Positions 10,331-24,024 of a DNA stretch of 64,000 bases are shown piece by piece (positions within the stretch are counted from its first letter, which is position 1; every line of letters starts with the position of its first letter). The DNA is from Blasia pusilla (lineage: Eukaryota > Marchantiophyta > Marchantiopsida > Blasiales). The stretch spans positions 1,798,001-1,862,000 of the forward strand of contig CM114274.1 in the NCBI GenBank assembly GCA_050084515.1, given 5' to 3'. A program made the translations under genes and the position numbers. The notes under the pieces are model-generated. The model was not told where the DNA came from and ran no database searches. It was given only the letters and a program-made list of their open reading frames with translations.

Positions 10331-13300
10331 TTGTATCACGGATTCCAACATGGGTTTGATCCAAGGAAGATGAGCTCTGAATTAGCTTTATCTAACGTAT
10401 ACCCCCCTCATCCATGGGTGACCTGTACACACAAGTAACCTCCTCCTAGTTGGCCACTAACGACCTAGAATACAGAAGGTACTAACTCCATAACCACTTC
10501 ACATGTGGTCCTCTCATGGGACCAACTACCACTAACCTTCGACCCTATAGGTCCAAGTGGGTCCACACAAAGGATGGGAGGATCAACCTCTGCAAGGTTG
10601 CCACTCCTCATAAAAGGAGGATGACCTACACTCCTAGGCCACTTCCTACGAGCAGGTCACATATGACCTCTCAAAATAAGGAAGTACAAGATCCCTCAAA
10701 GGCCCCTATACTATCCCGCCCCACATCTCATCTACCATGACACGTTTATGGAGATTTCCCTTCCTTGCTATTTATGGCCAAGTGATCCGTTCATCGAGTT
10801 AATGGTAACCTGGTAACTTGTGCACATAGGCTACCATTTGGAAGCTATTTTTGGGGGAAGAGCCTCTTGACTCTTCCCAAGGCTACAAGAGAGGGAGAGA
10901 TGGCTTTCTCGCCACTTGCATGTATTAGCTTTCTTCATTTAGTGGATGCAACACTTTGTTATGAAGTCATGAGTTAAATATATGATTACCCAATGCAATT
11001 ACATCTTTCCTCATGTCGTAATCTTATTTAAAAGGACATTGGCAATGAGAGCATATTTCAAGAGAAGGCTATTGGAAAAGTGGAAAAGTATTGTGAATAT
11101 TTTTTATTTTATATGAGTGCTTTGTGGTCAATATTTATTATCAATACTAATATGGGCATCTTATATTATTAAGAATAGTGATCTTTCTTTTATATTCTTT
11201 GCAATTGTTATACTAGAATAAATCATTATCCTTTCATGCCATATCTCTTCATTTAGTTTAATTTTTTATTTTTTATTTTTATTCATTTATTTAGAAGAAA
11301 AATTAGGTCATTTGTACCAAAATTTCTTTTATAAACAATACTTCTATGTAAAGTAGTACTTTGCATTTAGATACAAAGGAGTTTTCATCTGGATTTTGGG
11401 TTGTCACTTGCTCTTGTCTCTCAGGTTTACATTATGGATTCATTAATATACAAAATATTTATAGAACTTTCTTATTATGTTTTCTAAGATACATTTCTCA
11501 ATTTTCTATCCTTTTTGTTTTTTTTGTTTCACTAATAATTATAAAATATTGAAAAGTGGGCAAAGAGTTGGACTTTATGACATCAAAAGTTTTCCTCAAA
11601 ATCAAACAGAATGAGATATTGAGGCGTTAAGTGTAGATAGACTCAATGGGGAAGAAGGATTCATACTCAAATGAAACATCATACACTTCAAGGACAAGAT
11701 TTAGTAGCAATTTATATATCTCTAACGTAAGCTTATAGACTAAATCCCTTTCATTCATAAATTTTTGGAGTTCTTTAGACAATAACTTTTATTGGGGGTT
11801 CGTAGTGTTTTGTTTTTTAATACTTTGAATTCCTTCAAATCCTATTGACATATGTGAAATTTGGAAGGCGCAAGGGTGAAATTGTGCAACCGGTGTTGAG
11901 GAAAAACGTAATTGAAAGAGATCTATAAGAGGAGACACAAATACTAATAATAACAACAAATTGAGAGAGCTTTAAAATGACACTTGATCTTCTTACATGA
12001 TTAATGGGCCCATGTCAATTGACCAAAATATGAATTTTGGGGATAAACCAATTGAAAACGATATGGATGTACATTGTCCTTCTTAATACATTTATCCATC
12101 TCAAGAAATCATTTGCAACATTGGAAGATGCAATAAATAATAATGTTATAAATGATATTACAGAAGTTGAATGTACATCTCTAATGGTTTTGGATGTTGT
12201 GTGGTATAGCATCTTTGCGGGTCAAAATTATACTATTAGAAGGAATATTTAGAATACAATTAATGAGAGTCAATACATTGTTGAATATTGAAAATACGAC
12301 TATTTTTTGTGAAAGTGATATAAATATAGCTTCACTTAGATGCAAGTTTGAGTCATTAAGTGGTGTAATGTACAACTCTAGGAAAAAGATACTCTTTCTA
12401 TCGCAAAGTACTAAGTTCGTTCCAAAGAAACCACAGTTTCCTGAGTAAAGAGAGGTTTTATAAAGAATATCAAGATTAAACACCTTCTTCACTAAAATAT
12501 TTCACTTACTCCCATAACTAAATCGTCACTAAGACAAAAGAACAAAATGATTTTCTTTCCTCTTGGAAAAGGCTCTTCTCAAGTGCACACAAAAACTCTT
12601 GTGAATCTTGAATGACAAAGCTCCGCGGAGACCTCAAAGAGACCTCAAGAATAACGGTTCATCCTACTTTCAGAACTAAATATGTCATGGCAGGTTACTC
12701 AATGTAAAACAACTTTCCTACGCTTCTTCCTGATTATCTTCTGGAATTCTGAAACTACAAGACTCAACTCTCATATCTACTGCAACCCAATAGGATCCAC
12801 ATTCAATTCCGCACATCATAAAGTATGAGAGAAGACTCTTCTTGTGCATCAAAGAGTGGAAAGAACTAGAAAGTATTACAAGCTTCAGAAAGTAAAAGAC
12901 TCTTCAACTTGGATCATCCTTCAACAAAACTTCCTACACACTCACCAAAATTGCTGGTAAACTCAAGATATACGGAACAATATTGGGGAATTCAATACAC
13001 AAGGGAATGATCCCCTCCTCTACTAATTTGCTCTTTAAATAGTCTTTTACAATCCCTGATTGATCTTCCTATTCTAATCTAGATTTCTAACTGCTAATCC
13101 TACCCTCATCTATTCAAATTCTCCAACCCTCCACCTTCCTAACTCGGTTGGTTGCCTTGGCGATTCATTTCCGCTCCCTCTTAAATTGCAGCGCCGTTCC
13201 ATTTCTAGCTTCCTAAACTGCCGCGACGGTTCGGTTTTCATAGTCTTCGCAATCTACGCATTCTTCTCTTCGCAATCCTATCCTCGCGTGAAGACTCTTA

Positions 13301-14076
13301 TCCCTCTGCCACTGCGAAGAGTCCTCCTTTCTACTTTCTTTCACTCCGTTGCCTTCAAAACATTTCCTATTTTTCTATCCCTATTCTTAATACACTTTTC
13401 CGCTTCCTAAGGACTCTTTGACTTCTTCTGTTTCTTCCTCTTTCTTCTTAGAATTCTTAGTCTTTGCTCTTGGGTCTTCGCCCTTCGTTCTTTGTACCCA
13501 GTCTTCGCACAAAGACTACCTTCACTCTTCTTTACAAAGAAGCTTTTCCCGGTCTTCGTTGACAATCTTCACTATCGTTCTTACTGCGGTCTTTTCTTAC
13601 GAAGCACCCGCGCTTCTTCTTCTAACTTCTTTTCCAGTCTTTTCCCTCTTTTACACAGTTCTCATTCTTCCAAGACAGTCCTTAATCTCTTAACATCTCT
13701 TTTCCTCTCATCAAAGTTATGTCACTCACTCTTCACACAATTTCAGTAAAGTAAGACTCTTTACTTCCGATATTGAGTCTTTAGTCCTTGCTCAAGAAGA
13801 CTTTTGTACAAAACTTGATCTTTCTGTCAAAATTTAAAAAATGTGGGCACTACAAGTGGCCACTATTTTCTTAGATCCATGACATAAGTTTATCATTAGT
13901 CTTGTCATTCAATGCATTAAAAATGAGAGAGAATAATGAATTACACTTCCTAAAACTTATCTTTTGCAACATGTTGTGAGCATAGAAAGATACCACTTCC
14001 CTATCTCATCTCAACTAAGAGCTTATTTTATGGTTATTTTCTCTATTTTTTATTATCCATTGAGAAATATGATATT
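10331..14076. other. Intergenic DNA without recognised genes
   Basis: About 3.7 kb contains only short open frames. The 13180-13760 part is strongly pyrimidine-rich (TTC/CTT runs), which creates open frames of 75-90 codons without any protein signature. 12010-12450 has two overlapping short frames on opposite strands with no recognised motif. Probably old TE debris. Confidence 0.4.
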
Positions 14077-14370
14077 AAGTTTTGATTGTTCGCCCTCGAT
14101 TGGTTACAACCTAAACATGATCTTTAAGTTTTGATTGATAGCCCTCAAATTGCTGCAACTCAAATGTGATCTCAAGTTCTAATTAATATGCCCCAATTTT
14201 GTTAAAACCTAAATGTGATCTTAAGGTCCGATTGATGGTCTCCCATTTGTTGCAACTCAAATGAGACCTTAATTTCTAAGTGATGACCTCCAATTCTTGA
14301 CTATGCCTTATGATCTTAAGTTCTCATTGATGCCCCCTTATTCTTTGCAAGTCAATTGTTATCTTAAGTT
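14077..14370. repeat. Degenerate tandem array, about 49-bp unit, six copies
   Basis: Successive units begin AAGTTTTGATTG, AAGTTTTGATTG, AAGTTCTAATTA, AAGGTCCGATTG, AATTTCTAAGTG and AAGTTCTCATTG. Each ends with a version of ATGTGATCTT about 48-49 bp later. The middle of each unit carries a CCCTC/CCCCA block followed by TTG(C)AAC. The copies are well diverged. It is a non-coding minisatellite. Confidence 0.7.
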
Positions 14371-17300
14371 TTTACTTTATCTTGTAACTTCACGGATTGT
14401 GATTGCATCTCTATTCTCCAACTAGTTTGATTGGGTTTTCTTCTCCTTGAAAGTTTTCCAGACTTGCCACATGTGATACCTATGTGACGCATCTGCATTC
14501 TAGGTCATCATGCTAAACAACGAGTGTGAATTGTGAGAAAATAGAATATGAAAAAATCACTGAAACATGTTATAATCTTGAAGATACAAACTAGCCTAGT
14601 ACGTCTATGCACTCACATAAGAGTTTCTATGAACATAGAGATAACTTGGCATACGAGAATGCGTTATCGTTGCGGCTCACGACTATTTGACTACTCGAGA
14701 AACTAAGACTTCCTACATTTTATTTGTTTCTATTCAAATAAATATTTTTCCTGCACCCTAATGCAATATAGGGTAAGATAATCCTAAGAAAGGCTTTTAG
14801 AAATAAGAAGTCATGTTTATTGCCTTGTCATGAACTTCTTCCCTTGGAGTTCAATTCATTTGAAAGATTTTGCATGTTATAGCCTCTATCTATTACACTT
14901 TAGGCATGTTCTTCTCATTCAACATTGCATATGCTACTTGAAAATTTGCAATGTGTTGATTCTTAAACTCAACCACCCCACTTTATGATGGATTTTTATG
15001 GCAAGTGACTTGTCATTGGATGCTATTCTTACGTTAGTAACAATCAAATATGCTTGAGAGGTACTCTCTTTCCCTATCACAATGCAAATTAAGAATGTGT
15101 AGCCCAATGGCCATGATGGCATCTAGGAAGAAAATTAAGGAGGCCATCCCACATGCACGATGAGAAGAAGAGTTGTTTTGATGAGGAGAAGAGGATCCGT
15201 AATAAGTCTTCTTCTTCCTGTAGATTGTGGATATAGCTTATGCCAAATCGACATTGGAAGATTCAAAGGATGATTGTAATTTTTTTTAAAAGACATTAAA
15301 AGAAGACATCATCTTCCAAGAAATAAAGTGGAAGGATTGAAGAAATTTGTGCCCAATGGAGACAAATTTTATTTTTGGGGGAATAGTGATCAACAAGAGT
15401 AAAGGAGAGACAAATATGCATAGGAGGAATTGACTCAAAAATTATAAGATTTGAAGGTATAATTGGAAATGCTTAGAGAATGTTACAAAGTTCCAATTCC
15501 TACGAGATCTCAATTGTGGTATTCCAATCGTGATAATTTATGACACACTCATATAAAGTGCTATAGTAACTAGCTAGGCTTATGGTATTGAATGGGTTCC
15601 AAAAGAAAATTTTGGTCAATCATTGTATTATGTAGATGAACTAAACATAGATACAACCATCTATGTGTTTCTAATTCTGTACAGAGGAGTCTATAATGCA
15701 AATCACTCTTTATAATTTGTGTTTGGAACCTTTAAGACAAGTGGAATATGTCCCTTTGTGTTAAAATTATAGATCAAAGTCTAATACATGCATGTACGAC
15801 CATGCAATAATCTATGCTTGGAAATCAAAATTATGAAAATATGAGCCTCTTCAAGGCTCTTCTTGGAGTATACCCAAGTATAGGCCCTCAAGGCTCCAAG
15901 AAGATGACCAATGCACATATGTCACCTCAACATGCATAGCATGTTCCTACCTAATCATCAACCTATGAGAAGCTCCCAAGAAAGCCCCCTAAAAGGCCAA
16001 GGTGCACACATGTCTCCAAGGGAGACGAGCATGTCACTTATGACCTCTCCGCACCTAGCTACACTCCTATTATCCCTATTGAAGCACACTATCTACTCTT
16101 ACTTAACTACAAATACCTTGACACACCATGTCAAAGTGTCCTTCACCAAAGATCCCACAATTGTTGGTTCTTTTTGTAGAGACCTCCGATATGAAGAGAG
16201 GGGGGGATATGGTGTTTGTTGATAATTTTTTTGTCAATAATATGGCAAATGAGCCCACAAAGATTTAAATTGAAAATCAACAATTTAGAGACGCATTTGA
16301 TTATGAATCAATAGAAAGAGTCTTCCAAGCATCTTTGTAATGAGTTGCAATGAGAGTATAGTAAGGTGGAATGAGTCATAACACCATTACCACTAGAGAC
16401 AGATCCATATTACTCATACAAATATGATCAACCTAAAGTGGTTAAGAATGTAGAGGAGCATATCTATGAGCTACTCGCGAACAAACATTACGAAAATAAA
16501 GACCAACTTGATACATTTTCGTCAAAGACCTTAATGAATACCAAAGATGAAAGAAATATAAATATGGTGGTGCCAACATAACGTCACGATATTCAAAGTA
16601 AAGTGAGATTAAATAATATGTCATGATAGGGAGGCTATATGTGTGATTAGGTGTGGAGAGCACATAAATAACTTGTGTGCAAAAGTTGCACTTTAGGAGG
16701 TTTCTTGGTTAGCTAGTAGCTTGTTGTGCATGTTGGATGACTTGTGTGCAAAGGTCACCTCCTTGGAGACTTGGAGAGGGTTATTCCCCTATGGAGAGAT
16801 TTAGAGGCTCACCTTTCTAGAGTTGAGCCTTCCAAACACAAGCTAAGGCAAAGTGTTGCCCACGATGGATTAGACCTAGATTCGCTAATATTGAGGGCAA
16901 GTTTAGCTTGATTCTTATTCCATGTATTTAGAGGGAGGTTTGTTTCTTATCTAATTTTCAATGGACAAAGATTCGTGCAGTGTAAGACTTGATTGCGTGT
17001 GTTGGAGTTGTTAGGTGTGCTTGTGATTTTTCAAGAGAAAATCGAGAGTAGGGAGTGGCAACTTTACCTTAGGGATTCAATTTTAGGATGACTAAAGTGA
17101 TAAAAAATGAGGCGAAAGCTTCAACATAAGTGAAAACTTGATGTTTCTATGATGTGATTGTATGGATGCTTATGGAACTCAAAGGGAGGTTATTAGGTCT
17201 AGATTTGTGAGAGTTGAGCATGAATGACCAAGCTGATATTACGTCAAATAGAAGCAAGTATTTGAATACCTCACAATATATTTAAGTTGGGAGTCTACGT

Positions 17301-17400
17301 CAAGAAGCTTGCATGTGCATAGCACCTTCATGTATGGAATGTATGTATGGAGTTGAGAGACGGGGTTGGCGATTCTTGAATGGATCTTGGCGCCAAGCAG
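14371..17400. other. Intergenic DNA without recognised genes
   Basis: Nothing longer than about 100 codons is open. The frame at 15911-16222 (103 codons) has no recognisable motif. The final part (17340-17560) becomes more GC-rich towards the SET-domain gene. No promoter element could be defined with confidence. Confidence 0.4.
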
Positions 17401-17907
17401 TTAAAAAAGATGGCACGGAGTTAGGTTTATGCCTCGAGGGTGGGCAATGTGATATTGAGCACTAAAGCGTGGTGATGTGGATGAGCCAGAATTATGTTCG
17501 ATTGAAAAGTGAAGAAATGAAGAACTAGTCGGGAAGAATGATAGAAGAAAGGTGGGCGGTTGCCGGGGTCCATCCATCCATCCGTGCGGAAGCGGAACGC
17601 CCGGCACTAACAGATGGGGCAGCGGAGGAAGCCGTGCGTTCCATTGGCTCGTCGGATTCGAACTCCTGCCCTGCGAGCACCGGCGGGGCATGAAGATACC
17701 CTCCGTCCGTCCCTCGCGACCACCGGTCGCCCCTATCTCTGCTCTCCTCCTCTCCCGTCTAATCTCGTGCATTTCCGGACAGCATTCTGCTGATCGCCCA
17801 GCGACCCAACGCGTTTCGGGGATTGCTCGTGTAGACGCACTTCCTGCGAGAGGGCGGAGCGCGGGGGCTTTGGTGTGGGGAGACAAGAGGAGGAGTGGGT
17901 TGGCGCG

Positions 17908-20900
17908 ATGGCAGCTGTAGCACGGGCGCCGGTAGCCCTGTGCAGCAGCATCAGCAGCGGGGATTATGCCCAAGGGCCGTGGCCATCGTGTTCGTCGGCC
18001 GTCGCGTCATCGTTGATTTGCCATGGGAGGAGGAAATGGGCAGTGCAGAGGGTGCGGGGGAATTGGCGAAGAGTGGGAATGGGATGTAGAGTTAGTGCGC
18101 AGGGTGTGAATTTACAGGATGGACAGAAGGGTGTACAGAGCAATTTGCAGGAGAAAGGCGAGAAGGCGTTGGATTTGAAGGAATGGATGCACGAGCAAGG
18201 GCTACCAGAATGTAAAGTTAAGCTGTTGGAGAGGACCGTGTATGGGAATAATGAGAAGCCTATCCACTACGTTGCTGCCAGCGAGGATCTCCAGGTAGTT
18301 CCTGCGTGCATTGCGAAATTCGCCGAGTGTCAGAGTTTCTGTGTGGTTTTGAAGTCGAATGTGTGTAGATTTCGACATGGATTGTCTGGCTTCACCTCGG
18401 ACTCGAGTAGCAGCATAAACACGCCTACTCCAGCGGGTGTACGATGCTGCCTGCCTTGAGAAACGATTCCCATGCTCCTCCCAGATGTAGCTACTGACCT
18501 GCCGCAATTATCGGTCGTTTCACTGCAGCCTGGTGATGTTGCACTGGCTGTGCCACTTCCGCTGGTCGTGACGTTGGAGAGGGTTTTAGGAGACGAGACG
18601 ATTGGTAATTGCCCCGCACCTACAGCATTAGAGTTCCATAATGCTGTGCAGTGAGGTTGACTTATGGTCAGATTTCTGGCTGGCTCATGTTCGACTTTGA
18701 TACAGAGACGGTATGAATGACACAATGCCGAAGCTGGAATTGGTAACATCACCGTTAAATCGTTACAACTGTGCAGCTGAGCTCTTGACCACAAACAAGC
18801 TCTCGGAGCTAGCGTGCCTTGCTCTTTATCTCATGTATGAGAAGAAGCGCGGAAAAGAGTCTTTTTGGTACCCATACATTCGTGAACTTGACAGGCAGAG
18901 AGGCAGAGGTCAAATGAGTGTGGAATCACCCCTTTTGTGGACCCCTCAAGAGCTGAACGACTACTTCACCGGGAGTCCTATGAAGGTGGACGATTTTAAG
19001 GATAATGGTTATTGGGATTCGCTGCTTCAATTGGGATGAATCTATATCGTGGAAGGATCATATTAGGGTTCTGCCGATCTAAATTATCTGGTGGAGGCTA
19101 TAAAGTTGTATGTTTCTGTTCCATCTGTTGTTTCTAATTAGTTGTCGTTTTCTTCCTTCAATCCGTGCTCTGTAGAAAGTGGTGCTGGAAAGGCTTGAAG
19201 GAATCAAGCGAGAGTACAAGGAACTCGACACTGTCTGGTTCATGGCTGGTTCCCTGTTCAAGGTTTCTTTTCAACCAAAATTATTCAGCTGTGCGAACTG
19301 ATCTGCATGCATATCTACGGTCCTTGTTTCTCAACGGAATTTAGTAATGTGGACTGGGAGTCCTTGCTTATGGACGCGGAATGGAGGGTTTTGGGTCCAT
19401 TTCCTCACAAGTCCTTTTGGAAACTAATCTTCTCGCATGTATTCATTTACGTGATCTTTATGCAGTTCGATCTTCTATTGTGATCTCAGCCTAACTCTGG
19501 ATCTGCTGATGTCTTCCGTTACTTGCAGCAATACCCTTTTGATATTCCTACTGAAGCCTTCTCTTTTGAGATATTCAAGCAAGCTTTTGTTGCTGTGCAG
19601 TCGTGTGTTGTCCATCTGCAGGTCCAATTTCACTTCACTCTTTTTTGTCTCCCAATATTTCAGTCAGATGTTGATGTTTCTTCTGTTTTCCTACAAAAAA
19701 AGAATTTGTGGAATGAGCTGATTCATCTGTCTAATTGTGGTTGATTTGAATTGCTCAGGGTGTAAGTCTGGCTCGACGATTCTGCCTGGTTCCCCTGGGC
19801 CCACCATTGCTTGCATATAAGAGTAACTGCAGGGCGATGTTGAAGGCTGTTGGAAATTTTGTCCAATTGGAGGTTGATAGGGCCTACAAAGTTGGGGATC
19901 CATTAGTTGTCTGGTATGCTCACTTCTCAAATTAATGACTTGTTTGTATGAGACTTACCACGTTAGTCCATTTGTTCTCTGAATCAGTACGGCTTTCAGC
20001 GAACAGGAGGTTGTGTGATCTTTGTCTACAGATAACACAATGCATTGGGGGGTTTTCACTGGGAGCAGCCTTTTCTGGTAATGGTCAGGTACCAAAATGT
20101 AGGCCAAGGCAAGGATTGAACAGGTTTTACCCAGACTTGTACGATGCACTGTCTTAAACCATTACGCTTGGCATTGGTAGAATGAGAGATCAATTTTCTG
20201 AGGGGGTCCGATTAGATAGGGTGAGTATTCTCACTAAGGTCTGCCTAACGCTAGGACTGAGCTTTATTTCTGTCGCTAGAGAGTTCATGACTTTCTGGTG
20301 ATCACTACAACAAAGGTGTACTCCCGGGATACACCAACAAAGGTGTATCCCGGGAGTACCCCTTTGTTGGTATCTCATAGTAGATGTTGTTAAACCCCTC
20401 AAAGGTCTGTGGAAGTTAAGAAAGGCAGGAAAGAGAAGTGGAACCTCTCATGATGGCTTCCAGAGTCAGACAACCTAACATGTTCTAACTCAATCAAGCT
20501 GGCTTTCAAAATGGCTGTGCTAGATTCCTGCTGAAATATCGGTGATGAATTAGTTCATTAAAAGATCTTCATGATCTTAATGTGTGTATGTTTTCCCATT
20601 GATCTCTCTGATTTTTTAGTTTCAAGATAATGGGAATGTGCCAAATGTCTGCTTTAAATACGTTATTTCTGAGACTGATGAAGTTTGAAGAGACAAATCT
20701 TGAGTTCAATTGGATAATATATAGAATTGGATTGGAGAGAACTCATTTAATCAGCTTTGTTACTATCTCAGAATGTGGACGAAATTAGGATTTTGTCCAG
20801 TTTTGGAAAAGCTGAGTGTGCCCTTGAGTTGGTAACAGTCGGAACTATGATTCAGTGACAAGAAGGTTATGAAGTGAAACAATAGTGCAGGTTCTTGGGC

Positions 20901-22390
20901 TTAAGACTGGGAGTTATTATCAAGCCTTCTTAGTGAGAGGAGTGACTTGTTCAAAGCAAATTCCTCTAGGCAATTTTTATGGACCTTGGAGGGATTTACA
21001 GTAACAAGCTTGATGATGTGAATGACAGGTGTGGACCCCAGCCGAACTCAAGGTTGCTACTCAATTATGGATTTGTTGATGAGGATAATCCCCATGACAG
21101 GTTGACTGTAGAGGTACTTCCAGATGGAACTCATGATGTTGATATTTGTCTCCACTGAAAGGTTGTATCTTCTGGTATTAGCACCTTGAAATTCTCGATG
21201 TGGAAGAGGTAGAAGAACAATTGTTTCTTACTCATGACCATATTTGTGTGTAAAGGCAGCCTTGGAGACAGCAGATCCCCTGTATCAAGACAAGCGAATT
21301 ATTGTGCAAAAGAACAATCTATCAACCCTCCAAAGCTTTCAGGTAAGCATGCTAACCTAATTTTCTCATGAACTAGTTCCACACAAAATTGTGATCACTG
21401 TAGAACGGGATTACATCTTAAATCCTTCATCAAAAGGAGAAATGTTGTCTATGTGGCTGATGGGTGCTTTGTTTGAGCCTTTTTAGTACTGAGTAGTACA
21501 AGTGATTATTTTCTCCCTTGCTACAAGCATGACCTTCACTTACGTTGTATCCAAGTTGTAATTTGTACAAGGCAATACTTTCCCTCATATAAGCATCATG
21601 CGAAAAATCTTGTGTCCTTTCTGAATTAGAAATCTATGAAATTGCATTCGCTTGTAGATCTACAAAGGCAAGGAAAGGGAAGCTGTGCTGAGCATGCTAC
21701 CTTATATGCGTCTAGCCCATGTTTCAAATCCCTCAGATATGGAAGCTGTCGGCTTTGCCCAAGGACCCATATGTGCTTTCAGTGTAAGCTGTTCACCGAG
21801 ACTGACATATCTTGTGAGATTTCAAAATTGATTAAGCAATTGTTGCTCTCTGAGGAGCAGGGTTAGGTCTCCAATGGCCAGTTGCATGTACTTTAAAAAA
21901 ATGTGGAAACATACTTGGCAAGATGTTCTTGAGGATGTTCTCACAGAGCACAATGAGGAAACATACTTAGGCAGCATGGTCTCAAGGATGAGTGGCTCAT
22001 GATATGCAGTTGAGCCCTTGCAATGAGCGAGCTGTCTTGGATCAACTGGCTGAGTACTTCACCAGGCGTTTGGCAGGCTATAGGACATCAGTGTCTGAAG
22101 ATATTGCATTGGTAAGCAAAGTTGCTGTATCCAGAGCCACTCCGGTTTGTTCTAAATGATTTTTTTTGTTCCTGTTTTGCAGCTGTCATTTTTTTCTAAA
22201 ATGTGTTTTACTCCTCGTGCAGATCGAAGATGAAGGTATTGATCCTAAGAGAAGAGTAGCAACAAAACTTCTAAGAATTGAGAAAGAAATTCTGGGGAGT
22301 GCACTATTGGTAGTAAATGAGCTTATCAGAAAATTGCCAAATGGCACTGTTGCACCATGTAATGGATTGCATGTCCCCAGATTAACCTGA
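17908..22390 (+). CDS. SET-domain protein, Rubisco LSMT family (chloroplast-targeted type), 11 exons
   Basis: Exons: 17908-18294, 18529-18604, 18777-18985, 19176-19262, 19529-19621, 19759-19913, 21029-21113, 21256-21342, 21658-21783, 22010-22111, 22223-22390. Every intron is GT-AG, and the joined frame is open for 524 aa. An upstream in-frame ATG at 17875 would add 11 aa. The N-terminus is Ala/Ser/Arg-rich, as in a plastid transit peptide. SET-region landmarks are VAASEDLQPGDVALAVP across the exon 1/2 join, LACLALYLMYEKKRGKESFW, ELDTVWFMAGSLF, EIFKQAFVAVQSCVVHLQ, GVSLARRFCLVPLGPPLLA (residues about 285-303) and LLLNYGFVDED (about 346-356). A Rubisco-LSMT substrate-binding-like helical C-terminus follows. 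The usual SET N-H motif is replaced by YKSNC, as I recall for the plant subfamily typified by Arabidopsis At5g14260 (about 514 aa). Its substrate is unknown, so methyltransferase activity is not assured. It stands alone among TEs. Confidence 0.88.
20308..20369. repeat. Foldback (inverted repeat) in intron 6 of the SET-domain gene
   Basis: Arms of about 28 bp (CAACAAAGG then GTACTCCCGGGATACACC on the left) pair with one mismatch across a 6-nt loop. A perfect CTCCCGGGATACACC block lies in both arms. It lies in the 1.1-kb intron between exons 6 and 7 and would form a strong hairpin in the pre-mRNA. Confidence 0.8.
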
Positions 22391-24002
22391 CCATTCAGGG
22401 GTGCTTAAACGTCCACAATTTGATGAAATTGTGTAGCTTCAGTTAGGCCACATTGTCTAAGAATCCCGCCAGACCTGGCCCAAGCTTTGCAAGTCCTTTT
22501 TTGAATCCCTGGATGCTGGTTGTAAATATTAACAGGTTGGCCGACTTGAAGTGATGTAATCTACTACTGCCACCGTATTGTGCTCATCTGTAGAGTCTGG
22601 TGCTTTTGTTGGGTCCTAGTGCATGCTTTATCAAGTAGGAGTGACTCGAAGTGGCTGGGAGTCCCACTACATCGTTGCTGTCATGGAAGGCCAAAGTCTC
22701 AATCTTGCATGGCAGGCACCCGTGTTGGATCTGAATCATGGACAGTGCTCAAGAAGATGCCCTACTGACCCACCCAGCTGTACACCCTTAAGGCTACTGG
22801 ACTGAGTGAAATAAAGACCAAATGGCCATTCCAGCAATCTAGGAAAGAATGGGATGGTCTAAGAGCAATGGTTTCTGATTTTGGGGTTGGTTAGCACGAC
22901 TATTTGTGTGAAAGCAATTCCACTTTTCTCCAGACCCGAAATTCACAATCCAAAGACCTCCCTACTTCACTAGGTTTACCTTGTATGGGTCTGGACTCAG
23001 ATTTTAAGTGGTCGCATTGGTTGAGGATCTCCAGCCCGAGGTAGATTGTAACTTCATGTGGAGAGAGTCTTTCTCCTCCCTACTATTCCCTTACCCTTAG
23101 GATTGTAGCTCGTTATCATACTCCAAGAATTTAACTCTCACTTCGCCCCATACAAAGTGCGATAATGGAAGATATCAGAATTCTCAATATGCCCAATGCC
23201 CTGAAATAAAGTTACCCTTCATCTGGTTGGGTGCCCAATGCATGGAGGGATGTCTCCGAACGGGATCAGTTCATTATGGCCCCTATAACTTGTTCAGAGG
23301 GTGGAGGTAGAATGCAAGTTGCTCTCCAGAATTCTTGACCCTCAGTATGAATTTTTCAACGGCTCCATTGTGTTAAAGCTCTCATTAACATGAAAGTTAT
23401 TCCTTTTACTTACTGTCATCATCGTGTTACTCAACTTCGGATTCTTCGTGTTCTTTCCTAAACATGGATTATCCTTATTGTATTAACCTTCTCCAAACCT
23501 CCACGCCGAATTCGTCGTGGTTTTTCCTAAACACGAAGTCTCCCGAGTGTATTAATCTTCTCCGATTGTATAAATGTCTTTAACTCCGAACAAACATACG
23601 GCTTTAAAGAACTCAAAAGCAGGGCCGCATACTGATTTATTTTGAAACCTGAAGAGTGTTCTACATAAAAGCTTGCGTTGCGTTGCCTGTTGAACTAAAA
23701 AGTGCAATATCCTTTTTTAACATCATTATTGTAGTGAGTTTTCTTGTGGATAATTCCAAAAGTGTGATGCTTACTCACATATTTTGTACACGTCTGTTTA
23801 TCTTTGGACTTAAATGTCATCGAAAGAGAAATGGGATTAGTTTCAGACCAGATTTTCATTTTTGGAAGTGTATGTCGAACTATAAAAGCCATCTAAAAAT
23901 GTCACTGGAAATAGCCATTTGAAACAATTATCACAAAAAGATGGTTGAAAATATCCATGTGAAATATTTTCCAAAACTATTGTTGTGAATACTATTACTG
24001 TG
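22391..24002. other. 3' flank of the SET-domain gene and unassigned DNA
   Basis: 22391-22900 is probably 3' UTR and downstream flank. No clear poly(A) signal can be singled out. The rest shows only short frames with no recognised product. AT content rises towards the Helitron end at 24003. Confidence 0.4.
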
Positions 24003-24004
24003 AT

Positions 24005-24024
24005 GCCCGTGCATTGCATTGGGC
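24005..24024 (-). other. Helitron 3'-end-type hairpin
   Basis: The plus strand reads GCCCGTGCATTGCATTGGGC, a near-palindromic stem of the kind found just inside plant Helitron 3' ends. It lies about 200 bp after the last helicase homology. The expected CTAG-type terminus is not clear next to it, so the exact element end is uncertain. Confidence 0.55.

Noticed and set aside
13186-13749. Overlapping plus-strand frames as small secreted or membrane proteins
   Set aside because: They come from a long pyrimidine-rich tract that yields Ser/Phe/Leu in any frame. No start context or motif.
14077-14370. CRISPR-like array
   Set aside because: The units are diverged tandem copies without constant repeats and unique spacers, in a plant nuclear context.
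17401-17973. 190-codon minus-strand open frame over the SET-domain promoter and exon 1
   Set aside because: It overlaps exon 1 of a convincing spliced gene on the other strand, is GC-driven and has no motif.
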